Part shown: piece by piece, positions 54,271 through 62,343 of the stretch | Layout: every line of letters begins with the position of its first letter | Numbering within the stretch: position 1 is the stretch's first letter | Assembly (NCBI RefSeq): GCF_006838285.1 | Contig: NZ_CP038228.1 | Location: 3,534,001 to 3,598,000, forward strand | Reading direction: 5' to 3' | Length of the DNA: 64,000 nucleotides | Source of the DNA: Xanthomonas translucens pv. cerealis | GTDB taxonomy: Bacteria; Pseudomonadota; Gammaproteobacteria; Xanthomonadales; Xanthomonadaceae | The notes under the pieces: generated by a model | Told to the model about the DNA's origin: nothing | What the model saw: the letters and a program-made list of their open reading frames with translations, nothing else | Databases searched by the model: none | Program-made: the position numbers and the translations under genes

Positions 54271-54795
54271 CTAAAGGGTTGTTAGACGATTCGTTCGGCT
54301 GACCATCTGCCGGCTCTTTAGCGTTTGCTTGAATATCCACTGCTGTTCGATCTCGCCAGGCTCCAACACGCTCATGCGCTTCGCCTGGAAGCGGCCAATC
54401 TCGGGCGCGGCCTCTTGCTGCACAACTTTGGCATTCTTGAGGAGCGCGGGATCGATGAGGTTGACCTGCGCCGCTGGCAACGCACGGATGGAACCGTCCG
54501 CTTGTCGTTGGTAGACGGCTTGGTAAAGCGGTTCACTGGAGGATGCAGGCGCGGCGGCCCTGCGGGAAGACCCATGTGTCCCAGGCGTCTGTAAAGCATC
54601 GGCCATGACTGCGTCGGGCGTGATCCAGCGCGCCAACGGGGCTTTGGCCTCGGCGGCGGATTGCTGATCTGCGAACGTATCGGACGGCGGAACGCTGGCA
54701 TCGTTCATGGCACTACATCCTGTTGCCGCTGTGAGGGAAACCAACGTCAGCAGGGCGGAACGCAACATGCCTTCGGCTGTTCTACGTGCCATCAC
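54271..54795 (-). CDS. predicted lipoprotein
   Basis: A 174-residue protein with a lipobox (TLVSLTAATGCSAMND; cysteine near 27) and a disordered Ser/Pro/Ala region. The C-terminal half includes EPLYQAVYQRQADGSIRALP and MSVLEPGEIEQQWIFKQTLK. It is not a recognised family. It lies between the helicase and the SymE/PAAR/Tla3/Tle3 group. It is a candidate periplasmic immunity protein for the lipase because the known Tli3 proteins are lipoproteins; no sequence likeness was established. Confidence 0.65.
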   Translation of the reverse strand: MMARRTAEGMLRSALLTLVSLTAATGCSAMNDASVPPSDTFADQQSAAEAKAPLARWITPDAVMADALQTPGTHGSSRRAAAPASSSEPLYQAVYQRQADGSIRALPAAQVNLIDPALLKNAKVVQQEAAPEIGRFQAKRMSVLEPGEIEQQWIFKQTLKSRQMVSRTNRLTTL

Positions 54796-54865
54796 CGTGC
54801 GCTGCCACGTGGCGGTGTGAGCACAGCATAAAGTGAAAGTCTTGAGCAGGTGTAGACCAAACCGG

Positions 54866-55200
54866 CTATAGCGACCGGAACGGATGATCCGGCGCGGCGC
54901 CTACTCTTGCGGCGCGGCCGTGATGACCAGCGCGCTATCGACGACAGCGATCTTCGGCTTGCTGCCCGGCACGAATCCCAGTGCTGCCAGCCAGTGACCG
55001 CTCAGGCGCAAGATGGGAATTTCCTGGCTCTGCCAGCGGCCGTCCACCAGCACGTCGTGGCAGGTAGCGCCAATGGTGCACTGCGCGGGTTGGCGCGGAC
55101 GCGGCGCGCGCTGGGGCGGCCGTTCGTCGTCCGTCGGAACGGGATGGAACAGCGTGGTGCGCGACATGTTGCCGAGCGAGAGTCCCCGCATCGGCGAGGT
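54866..55200. repeat. direct repeat, left copy (symE block)
   Basis: A block from CTATAGCGACCGGAACGGAT (54866) to about 55200 is repeated, with ~90% identity in the coding part, at 59764-60165. The right copy has an extra ~66 bases between this flank and the symE stop. The two copies point the same way and flank the PAAR/tla3/tle3 cassette. Confidence 0.85.
54901..55191 (-). pseudogene. symE: SymE-type toxin, 5'-truncated copy
   Basis: 96 residues of a SymE-family (type I toxin, AbrB-like fold) protein: GRWQSQEIPILRLSGHWLAA LGF is the family core, cut here at its LRLSGHWLAALGFVPGS part, then ALVITAAPQE. It differs from the full copy at 59864 by eight of ~94 residues. Likeness to the full copy stops abruptly at about 55203, losing the first ~35 residues including the Lys/Arg-rich start. 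An ATG at 55191 leaves an open frame, so a short product is still possible. Placed immediately downstream of the PAAR gene. Confidence 0.7.
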
Positions 55201-55232
55201 GGGGTGGACATCGCCATCATTGGGCGACTGGA

Positions 55233-55496
55233 TTACTTGTGTTTGGCGCGGTCTTGCCGCCCTGCGATCAGCGTCGCGCCGCAGGCCAGTGTGTCGCCGT
55301 CCAGAGCGGCCCGGCGCCCATGGATGTTCAGGTGGCTGGAGGCGCTGGCAATGTGGGTTCGCCCATGCAACGGACAGATCGCAGGATGCCCTTCACACGC
55401 AAACGCCTGACCATCGATGACTGCGTGCTCGGAACCGGCCAGCACATGGCCGCCGTGGCTGTGGGCGTCGCCTTCGACGATGAATGCACGGCTCAT
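55233..55496 (-). CDS. PAAR-domain type VI spike tip protein
   Basis: An 87-residue PAAR protein, which caps VgrG and carries effectors through the type VI secretion system. Visible are DAHSHGGHVLAGSEHAVIDG, ACEGHPAICPLHGRTHI (His/Cys zinc-type residues) and ALDGDTLACGATLIAGRQ. The start overlaps the end of the Tla3-like gene by four bases (ATGA), so they are co-translated. No VgrG is in the window. Confidence 0.85.
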   Translation of the reverse strand: MSRAFIVEGDAHSHGGHVLAGSEHAVIDGQAFACEGHPAICPLHGRTHIASASSHLNIHGRRAALDGDTLACGATLIAGRQDRAKHK

Positions 55497-57187
55497 GGCG
55501 TGGCCTTCTTGTCGCGCAAAAGGTCGTCGAACGGATGCTTTCCATTTTGAGCTGCGGCGGCTTTGCTGGCCTCGTCCGGTGGGCTGACCATCACGATGCC
55601 GGCATAGCCATCCGGGGTCAGGTTGACGGTGGCACTGGTGCGTCCATCGTCGTAACCGGAGACGATACCCAGAGCGATCTGCACCAACGCCGAGCTCACA
55701 CCGGTATTGCCCAGCCGCCGGCCGATGTCGTAGCCCTGGTGCTTATCGTCCAGTTCGATGCCCTCGGCGTTCTCATGCAGCGCCTGGGTCAGGGGGATGA
55801 CCCATTCGCGATCCAAGCTGGTGTCGTAGAACACACGCGTTGGCTTGGCATCTTCCGGTAGTGCCGACACCGCTTGCGCCCAACCCTTGCGCAGCGCCTC
55901 CACCTGCGCGGTACGCTTGATTGGCTTTCCCTGCTCGTCGGTCAAGGGCACATGCACCGGGCGATGCAGGTAGCCCAGCAACGGCGACTCGTCGAACTGC
56001 TGCACCTGCCAGCGCGCCCAGCGTACCGGCAGATACGCGCTGGGCTTGAACTCACCCGGACCCTTGTTGCTGATCTGCTTCCACAACTCGGGCAGTTGCG
56101 CAATCCACCAATCGGCTTTCATGGTGCCGGGTGGATAGTCCGAGGCGTAGTGCTTCTCTGCTGCCAGCTTGCGGTAATACGCATCGAAGCTGCCTTCCTC
56201 TTGCGAATCCGACTTATCCCAGAAGAAATTCCACAATTTGATGATGTCGTACTGCGCGTCGTCCTTGTTGATGCCATCGTCCACATCGACCGCATACGGG
56301 CGCACCAACCTGTCTACCCGATCGCTGCGTGCCACCAATAGCGCAGTCATGCTGTTGGGCAGTAGCGGAACATGGACACCAGCGGGTCGCTCTGGCATTC
56401 CAGGTGATTTCCAGCCATATCGGTCTGCTTCAGAGTCACTGCTAACCAATAGCACTTCCGGCACATCAGGATGTTGGTCGAAGAACTGGAACAGCCGCTC
56501 CAGCGTGGCCTGCGCACTCACCACGTTAGCGTCATCTTGCCAAAGAAACAGCGTCAGCCCGAGGCTTTCGGACTGCCTGTTGAGTGCAATCTCGTTGGCC
56601 ATGGTGCTTCCATCGTTGATCGTCGTTGGCGGCCCTAGAATGATCACCGGCAACGGCCAACGCTCCACCGCCTGCTTGGCCGCGTATCCGAAAGCAGCAC
56701 TGGCTGCCATACTCGCACTGCCAATTCGCGTGTTTGGGTCGTAGTCCTTCGGGTCTTTCGACAACACTGAAACGTAGTTGTCGTCCTTGTCTTTGAACAA
56801 CCTCCACGTGTCCTCCTGGTAATAGCGATCTACGGCTAACCCCAGGCCGCGCACTTCCAGCACATAGCGCTCCCCCTCGCCAGCAAGCATGCGCCCATGC
56901 GGGGTCGCGGCCGTCGCCGCCGTGGCTTGCGCGCTTGCCATGGCCGCTGGTTGCTTGGCCACTGCGCTGCGCACCTTCCACAGCCAATGTCCCCCAAATG
57001 CGAACCCCACCAGCGCGGTGATCGCCAACACGCCATTACGGATATCGTTGCCCAAGCCGGAACCCTCCACGCCTGTTGACTGCCATTGGCGATAGTAGAT
57101 GAAAAGGATCAGCGCCACCCATGCCAGCAGCGCACCCAGCCACATCAGCACGTAGCGCAGGATGCCAGGCCTTTGAAACGCACTCAT
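55493..57187 (-). CDS. tla3: Tla3-like (DUF2875) type VI lipase adaptor
   Basis: A 564-residue protein with two N-terminal membrane helices (YVLMWLGALLAWVALILFIY and AITALVGFAFGGHWLW) and a large soluble part that matches the DUF2875 family of Pseudomonas Tla3: YVLEVRGLGLAVDRYYQEDT, TLFLWQDDANVVSAQATLER, VPEVLLVSSDSEADRYGW, and a C-terminal GYDIGRRLGNTGVSSALVQ. Tla3 carries the lipase Tle3 to VgrG in the cytoplasm. It overlaps the lipase gene by four bases upstream and the PAAR gene by four downstream. The ATG at 57187 is set by that overlap. Confidence 0.82.
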   Translation of the reverse strand: MSAFQRPGILRYVLMWLGALLAWVALILFIYYRQWQSTGVEGSGLGNDIRNGVLAITALVGFAFGGHWLWKVRSAVAKQPAAMASAQATAATAATPHGRMLAGEGERYVLEVRGLGLAVDRYYQEDTWRLFKDKDDNYVSVLSKDPKDYDPNTRIGSASMAASAAFGYAAKQAVERWPLPVIILGPPTTINDGSTMANEIALNRQSESLGLTLFLWQDDANVVSAQATLERLFQFFDQHPDVPEVLLVSSDSEADRYGWKSPGMPERPAGVHVPLLPNSMTALLVARSDRVDRLVRPYAVDVDDGINKDDAQYDIIKLWNFFWDKSDSQEEGSFDAYYRKLAAEKHYASDYPPGTMKADWWIAQLPELWKQISNKGPGEFKPSAYLPVRWARWQVQQFDESPLLGYLHRPVHVPLTDEQGKPIKRTAQVEALRKGWAQAVSALPEDAKPTRVFYDTSLDREWVIPLTQALHENAEGIELDDKHQGYDIGRRLGNTGVSSALVQIALGIVSGYDDGRTSATVNLTPDGYAGIVMVSPPDEASKAAAAQNGKHPFDDLLRDKKATP

Positions 57188-59334
57188 TGATTGCTCTCCG
57201 CACGTTGCTCGCGGGTCCTGCTCTCCACATACTTGGCCGGGGGCAATGTAGACACCAGGCCAGCAGGAAAGACCCCTTTCTCGTAATAGAGGCAACTCGC
57301 TTCAACCAATTTTTTCGCTCCAGGGCTGAGCTTCTCGAAATTCGCAAGCTCGCTGAAATATGTCTGCGAATCAGCGTCGTCTCTCCTTTTTCTTTGAAAA
57401 GGCGTGCGCCAGTTGGCGAAGGCAATGAGCACCTTGCGCCACTCCGGATCGTCCAATGTCTGCGCCTGTCCGATCGCCACGTCCATCGCCGTTACCCAGC
57501 GGTGGTTTTCGGTGCTGCGCAGCATCGCCGAATGGTAGGAATTGTCGCTCAGCGCAGACGGATTGCGCGCCATCTCTGCACGCACCTCGTTGGGTGTGGC
57601 GTGCCGCTGCACCGCCCAGCCCATGTCCTCGCTACCGTTGCATTCATAGCCGGGCGTCTGGTCGTTGACGTCCGGACGGCTGACGTTGAACTGACGGGTC
57701 AACTCCTGTAGCTCGGAGGAAGACAGCTCCTTCTCCGACAAGCGCTCGGTGACCATGTATTGTCGCAAGCGTGCCGCCGGGTTGCCCAAGGCCACGTTCA
57801 CCGACACATCGTCCGGTGCGTCCTTGCCGGCGCGGGTAGGGGTGCCGCGCAGCGGCGTGTTGCTCCTGTATTTGCGCGAATCGGCCTCGCCTCCCTCCAT
57901 TTGAGGGGCGTGTGGCGGTTGCAGCGCCTCGCCGTTGATGTAGCGCCCCTCCTGCGGCAGTGACGTCTGGCTGGCCTTGGCCGCGACACCACTGCCACCG
58001 GGGTAGGGCGCCTCGCCTTCCACGCGCAGCGCGATGTGCTGCGGCGGGAGGCCCACCAGCACCGGCTTGCCGCCACGCAGCACCTTGGTCCACATCCGCT
58101 GGTGGAAGCGCAGGCCCTTGAGCGCATCCATCGCCGGCAACGTGGCGGTGCGCTCGGCGCTGTAGAAATGCCGCTTCCACGCCACCTGCACCGTGTCCGG
58201 CACGCCGTAGGTGCCGATGCCCTGCACCTGATCCAGCGCCACCGTGGTGTCCTGCGGGCAGAAGTACAGGTACACCTTGCCGCGGTTGTCGCGCTCGGCG
58301 AACACGATTTGCTTGCCTTGCGCATCCAGACGGGTGCCCTGGGTGGCGGTCCACCCGTGTCCAGCGCGGCCGCCCTGCGTTGGCTGACCGGCCTGCAGTG
58401 CGCTCAGTGGTGGGCTGGCGTGCGGCCTGGCGGTCACCGCCTTGACGATATTGATCAGCGTCTGCAGCTTGGCCTGCGCAGTCTGCTGCTCGCCATTGGG
58501 TTCGAGCACGCTGTAGGGGCTGTCCACCAGGATGAGGCAGTCCGCGCAGCGCTGGCTGCGATCGGCCAGCAGGGCCTGCGCCAGCAAGCTGATCAGCGTG
58601 CCCTGGCTGTGCCCCATGATGGTGATGGTGTCGTCTGGCGCCAAGCGGCGGATCTCGCTCACCAGCATCGCCAGCCGTTCGGCCGCCAACACGAAATAGC
58701 GCCGTGGCGGTGCCTTGCCGAAGTAGGTGAAGTCGGAGGCCACCGGCTGGATCGTGGCAGTCAGCAGGCTGGTGTCGAACCCCTCCCGATACATATCCGG
58801 CAGGTTGCTGGTGGCATTGGCGAAGAACCCGCCGGCCTTGGCGAAGTTGGCATCCAGCCGGTTGCCGGCGGTGTCCTGATACTGGCTGCGCAGGCGCGTC
58901 GGGTTGCCGCGCTTGTCCTTGGCGATCTCGTTGTTGCTGGCGCGGTAGCCCCAGTAAAACGGAATGAACATGCTGTGGGTGGGCGTGGTGCTGCTGGTAT
59001 CTTCGCTGCGCTGGTAAAGGTAGGTATCCGGGTCGTATTTGACCGACGCCACTTCCTTGTAGCCTTGGTCGCCCGGCTTCAGCCGGGATTTCTTTGCTTC
59101 AGCATACTTGACCCCATACCGCCCAGCCCGCAGATCCACACGGCTCAGGCGCTCGTTGAGGCCCTGGCACAGCCCCGTTTCCACAGTGGGATAGCCAGCG
59201 CCCGGGTCGTTGACGCCGTGGATGAAGATCACGATGCCCGGCCGGTCCGCGGGCACCTGTACCTGACGATCGCCCATCCGATTGCACAGCAGCGGCGCAC
59301 TGGCTTGGGCGACAACATAGGAGGATTCGGTCAT
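57184..59334 (-). CDS. tle3: Tle3-like type VI lipase effector
   Basis: A 716-residue alpha/beta hydrolase effector of the Tle3 (DUF3274) class. The N-terminal hydrolase domain has IVIFIHGVNDPGAGYPTVE (oxyanion HG), IPFYWGYRASNNEIAKDK and the nucleophile elbow TIMGHSQGTLISLLAQ (Ser243). The C-terminal part holds IALRVEGEAPYPGGSG and a long helical tail ending at ESRTREQRAESNQ. It lacks a signal peptide, as expected for export through the type VI machine, and would attack phospholipids in the periplasm of rival cells. It heads the Tla3/PAAR operon. The ATG at 59334 gives MTESSYVVAQASAPLL. Confidence 0.82.
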   Translation of the reverse strand: MTESSYVVAQASAPLLCNRMGDRQVQVPADRPGIVIFIHGVNDPGAGYPTVETGLCQGLNERLSRVDLRAGRYGVKYAEAKKSRLKPGDQGYKEVASVKYDPDTYLYQRSEDTSSTTPTHSMFIPFYWGYRASNNEIAKDKRGNPTRLRSQYQDTAGNRLDANFAKAGGFFANATSNLPDMYREGFDTSLLTATIQPVASDFTYFGKAPPRRYFVLAAERLAMLVSEIRRLAPDDTITIMGHSQGTLISLLAQALLADRSQRCADCLILVDSPYSVLEPNGEQQTAQAKLQTLINIVKAVTARPHASPPLSALQAGQPTQGGRAGHGWTATQGTRLDAQGKQIVFAERDNRGKVYLYFCPQDTTVALDQVQGIGTYGVPDTVQVAWKRHFYSAERTATLPAMDALKGLRFHQRMWTKVLRGGKPVLVGLPPQHIALRVEGEAPYPGGSGVAAKASQTSLPQEGRYINGEALQPPHAPQMEGGEADSRKYRSNTPLRGTPTRAGKDAPDDVSVNVALGNPAARLRQYMVTERLSEKELSSSELQELTRQFNVSRPDVNDQTPGYECNGSEDMGWAVQRHATPNEVRAEMARNPSALSDNSYHSAMLRSTENHRWVTAMDVAIGQAQTLDDPEWRKVLIAFANWRTPFQRKRRDDADSQTYFSELANFEKLSPGAKKLVEASCLYYEKGVFPAGLVSTLPPAKYVESRTREQRAESNQ

Positions 59335-59863
59335 ACAGGCATCCTGTGGAACGAAGAACGGTGGAAGGGTGGCGGGCAGCACCGCACATGCGGGAGGGGC
59401 GTCAGCCGCCGCCCGCCGGCGGCTTGTGGACCTCGATGCGCGCGATGCGCGTGACCTCATCGCGCAGCAGATCGGTCAGCCCCAGACATGGACGGGGACG
59501 CGTTGACTTACGCGTGCGCCAGAGGACGCAATCAAGGCGCTCACACCTGCCTCCCAAAGAGACGATGACGCAACCAAGAAGGGCTGGCAGGCCGAACGTC
59601 CCCCTTCGGCCCCGCGCTCTGGACGACCCGATACCGGGGATAACGCGTTGCCAGCGATACTAACAATGGCGCAATCCAGCACCTGGAACATAGGCGGAGC
59701 CCGCACAGCGGCGTCAGAAAAATCTGACGCTGGCGGTTGTAGGGCAAACCTGACCTGCCCCATCTATAGCGAGCAGAACGGATGATCCGTCGAGGCGCGG
59801 GCGCCGGCATCCACAACCAGCGCCGATCGACGGGACACGTCGATCAGCGCGATTGTGCGGCGC
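59335..59863. other. 529-base gap upstream of tle3
   Basis: It holds no credible intact gene. Near 59400-59480 the minus strand encodes a short tail (LTDLLRDEVTRIARIEVHKP, stop at 59401) that looks like the end of a vanished gene. A perfect 8-base hairpin (GCGTCAGA-AAAA-TCTGACGC, 59711-59730) and the right flank of the duplicated block (from 59764) complete it. Confidence 0.55.
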
Positions 59864-60165
59864 CTACTCTTGCGGCGCGGCCGTGATGACCAGAGCGCCA
59901 TCGACGACGGCGATCTGCGGCTTGCTGCCCGGCACGAATCCCAGTGCGGCCAGCCATTGACCGCTCAGGCGCAAGGTGGGAATTTCCTGGCTCTGCCAGC
60001 GGCCGTCCACCAGCACGTCGTGGCAGGTGGCGCCAATGGTGCACTGCGCGGGTTGGCGCGGACGCGACGCGCGCTTGGGCGGCCGTTCGTCGTCCGTCGG
60101 AACGGGATGGAACAGCGTGGTGCGCGCCATGTCGCCGAGCGAGAGCCCCAGCATCGGCGAGGTGG
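59764..60165. repeat. direct repeat, right copy (symE block)
   Basis: Same block as 54866-55200, starting CTATAGCGAGCAGAACGGAT. It contains 66 extra bases (59789-59854) before the symE stop and the full 5' part of the gene beyond. Confidence 0.85.
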
Positions 60166-60250
60166 TGGCGTGCGCCGCCTCCGGCGCTACTGGCTTGCGG
60201 GTACGGCGTGGAGCTTGGGTACTTTTGGGTGCGGTTGCTTTGCGGGACAT
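59864..60250 (-). CDS. symE: SymE-family type I toxin-like protein
   Basis: A 128-residue protein. The first ~45 residues are Lys/Arg/Pro/Ala-rich (KATAPKSTQAPRRTRKPVAP); the SymE core is PTLRLSGQWLAALGFVPGSK with IAVVDGALVITAAPQE. SymE proteins are endonuclease-like toxins of type I modules controlled by an antisense RNA. An AGGAG site 7 bases before the ATG at 60250 fixes the start. No antisense RNA gene could be recognised. It lies upstream of tle3 and is nearly identical in its last 94 residues to the copy at 54901. Confidence 0.75.
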   Translation of the reverse strand: MSRKATAPKSTQAPRRTRKPVAPEAAHATTSPMLGLSLGDMARTTLFHPVPTDDERPPKRASRPRQPAQCTIGATCHDVLVDGRWQSQEIPTLRLSGQWLAALGFVPGSKPQIAVVDGALVITAAPQE

Positions 60251-60657
60251 AGACGACTTCTCCTGAGTTGAAAGAAGTCCGCCCACTGCTGCCAAGCAGG
60301 GTGGCGGACGGTACGGGTTGGCAGACCGGACTCAGGGACCGGCAGGCCTTGCGGCCTCCACGTACCGCCCGCCATGAAGCATGCGAGCTATCGCCCACGA
60401 TAACGCCGGGCAACAAAAAAGCGCCGGGCATCGAAGATGGGCGCTGGTGCGCCTGAGTGATCGGGCTGCCAAGCCCGGCTGCGTGATTTAACGCAACGAT
60501 TCAATCGTGCTCTTTGACAAAGCCAGCGTCAACTAGCTTTGTAGACAAGAATGCAAACTATTCATCGATAAAATTTCTGAGCCAGGCATTCCACCTACGT
60601 ATTCTAAAAATCTAACACTGATCCAGCACGCCCCTTTCCTTTGATCTGGCACACCCC
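60251..60657. other. 407-base gap right of symE
   Basis: The left half is normal GC; from about 60485 it turns AT-rich. It contains two direct GCCGGGC copies around an A-run (60408-60426), a GGGCT...AGCCC hairpin near 60465 and an imperfect 18-base direct repeat (TGATCCAGCACGCCCCTT at 60619 and TGATCTGGCACACCCCTT at 60642) touching the stop of the ATPase gene. No gene seen. Confidence 0.5.
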
Positions 60658-62241
60658 TTAACGTCGGCCGCTCCTTGGATCAACCCTCCTCTTTTCACGC
60701 TTTGGAGGAAGCCTTTTACCAATTGGGGAGTCTTTCTGCACTTTCAATAAATAGTCCCGATACGCGGGATTGACTTCCCAATACGCACCCTGCATTTCAT
60801 TCCAGCGATTGGAAGAAGCGAATTCCGCATTACTCTCCTCTTGAATATGCGCATATCCACCCGGCCTACTCTCATCCCTAACTCTCGCGTTCAAAAATCC
60901 AGATTGGTAAAGAAGGCGCCAAAGCGAGAAGACGTGATCATTATTTGATGACCTAAGAACCTGCCCCTCCAAGATGACTTGTTTATTATTTAAAATAGAA
61001 GTAATGAATCGCTTAGCCTTATCTGCCGTAAATGTAAAACTATCCTCATCGAATTCGGCCCACGCAAAATCTCTAAGGACCTCTTTCAACTTTTGACACT
61101 CAACCCCGAATTCCACTTGCAAATCATCGATTCGCTCTTCAGAATAGCGTTCAATTATTTTCGATGCATCAATAGAATTGATTTTTGATTTATCCTCTTT
61201 TCGCCGCCTTCTAGCCTGCTCCGCCAGTAGCGCTACCATTTGAATCGAATCTCTAGGCCGCTTGCGAGACCGCCCGACGATAAAGTCCATCCAAGTGCGT
61301 CGCTCCACAGAAGTCGGAATCACCACGTCTTTTTCTGCAAAGAATATGCTTTCAGCCGGAGGAGCTTTCGGACCACGCGCATTTTCTGCAGCCGCCTTGA
61401 ATCGTTCTATCAATATAGTCCGAACGTCATCAACACCTGGCGAAAGCTCATATATTGAATTCCTAAAATGATCCACTTGATCACGATGCGCAGTCCCTTC
61501 TGATGCGAGGCGACGCCAGACCTCTGACCGTAATACAATTATTGCAACTATGTTTGGGCATTCTTCCTGGATCGAGCGGCACGCCAAGATCAACGCCCAT
61601 ATTCTATCTAGCTCCGCAGCACCGCCACCACGTGCAATTTGATCAGTATCGTCCAGGGCAATCAACATGGTTGTGCCAGAGACTTGAAGCAGACGCGCCA
61701 CAGCCGCCTTGAAACGCGCTTTATTCGCATGCGCAACACCAGTGTCACTTGGTAAATCCAGACTAAACATTGCTGCAATTGGATTTAAAAGTCCTCGCAA
61801 TTTTTGAACAAAATCCGGTCGTTTTGTGCCCTCTCTCTGAGCTTCAGCGTCTAGAAGTGCCAACTCCGGATCAAGTATTCCATTTGCAAGCTCGCCAACT
61901 TTGGCGGCAATTGCTTTAATCAAGAGTCCTTCAGCAGCAGCCGTTAGCTCTCCAAGTGACGCATTGGAGTCAGCGCCGAGTGGAATATCTTTTGGCTTAA
62001 GCAATAGCGCCGGCTTGCTTTCAATCGTCCATTTCTTTACGAGCTCACGAACCAAGGCTGACTTCCCCGTCCCCTTCTTTCCAATAAGAAGGCGGGGAGT
62101 CCCGCTTTTAAGGTTAGAGATGTAATCAAAATCTTCTGGGGCAACAAATATTGAAGACAAGAACGACGCCTCACTTTCTGCAGTTCCTTCTGCAAAAAGA
62201 GACTGAAGCTGATCTAGATCACCTATTTTTAGTTCTTCCAT
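60658..62241 (-). CDS. P-loop ATPase, Sll1717-like, in low-GC DNA
   Basis: A ~527-residue protein of the Sll1717-type P-loop ATPase group. The Walker A motif is LLIGKKGTGKSALVRELVKK, the Walker B-like motif TTMLIALDDTDQIARGGGAA, and the arginine-finger region VAIIVLRSEVWRRLASEGTA. The C-terminal half is charged, with helical and beta parts (KINSIDASKIIERYSEERID), and ends in basic residues. The DNA is markedly AT-richer than all neighbours, as expected of recent transfer. Relatives are linked to phage defence and mobile islands. ATG 62241 (MEELKIGDLDQLQSL) or the upstream ATG at 62268 could be the start. It has no visible partner gene. Confidence 0.7.
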   Translation of the reverse strand: MEELKIGDLDQLQSLFAEGTAESEASFLSSIFVAPEDFDYISNLKSGTPRLLIGKKGTGKSALVRELVKKWTIESKPALLLKPKDIPLGADSNASLGELTAAAEGLLIKAIAAKVGELANGILDPELALLDAEAQREGTKRPDFVQKLRGLLNPIAAMFSLDLPSDTGVAHANKARFKAAVARLLQVSGTTMLIALDDTDQIARGGGAAELDRIWALILACRSIQEECPNIVAIIVLRSEVWRRLASEGTAHRDQVDHFRNSIYELSPGVDDVRTILIERFKAAAENARGPKAPPAESIFFAEKDVVIPTSVERRTWMDFIVGRSRKRPRDSIQMVALLAEQARRRRKEDKSKINSIDASKIIERYSEERIDDLQVEFGVECQKLKEVLRDFAWAEFDEDSFTFTADKAKRFITSILNNKQVILEGQVLRSSNNDHVFSLWRLLYQSGFLNARVRDESRPGGYAHIQEESNAEFASSNRWNEMQGAYWEVNPAYRDYLLKVQKDSPIGKRLPPKREKRRVDPRSGRR

Positions 62242-62343
62242 ATATCTCAACCATGTGATTTTCGCCAAAAATTAGATGCCTTTGAATCCATAGTGTCACT
62301 AGTGAATCTATAGTTCCATTGGAAACCAACTAGAGATACCTGC

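Noticed and set aside
59401..59480. A short minus-strand tail (DEVTRIARIEVHKPPAGGG) could be the end of a lost vgrG gene
   Set aside because: Too short to assign to any family; kept only as a note for the gap upstream of tle3.
59711..59730. Perfect hairpin as rho-independent terminator
   Set aside because: No T-run on either side and no gene ends here.
60402..60480. Possible tRNA or attachment site at the island edge
   Set aside because: No cloverleaf or CCA end could be formed; only short direct repeats are present.
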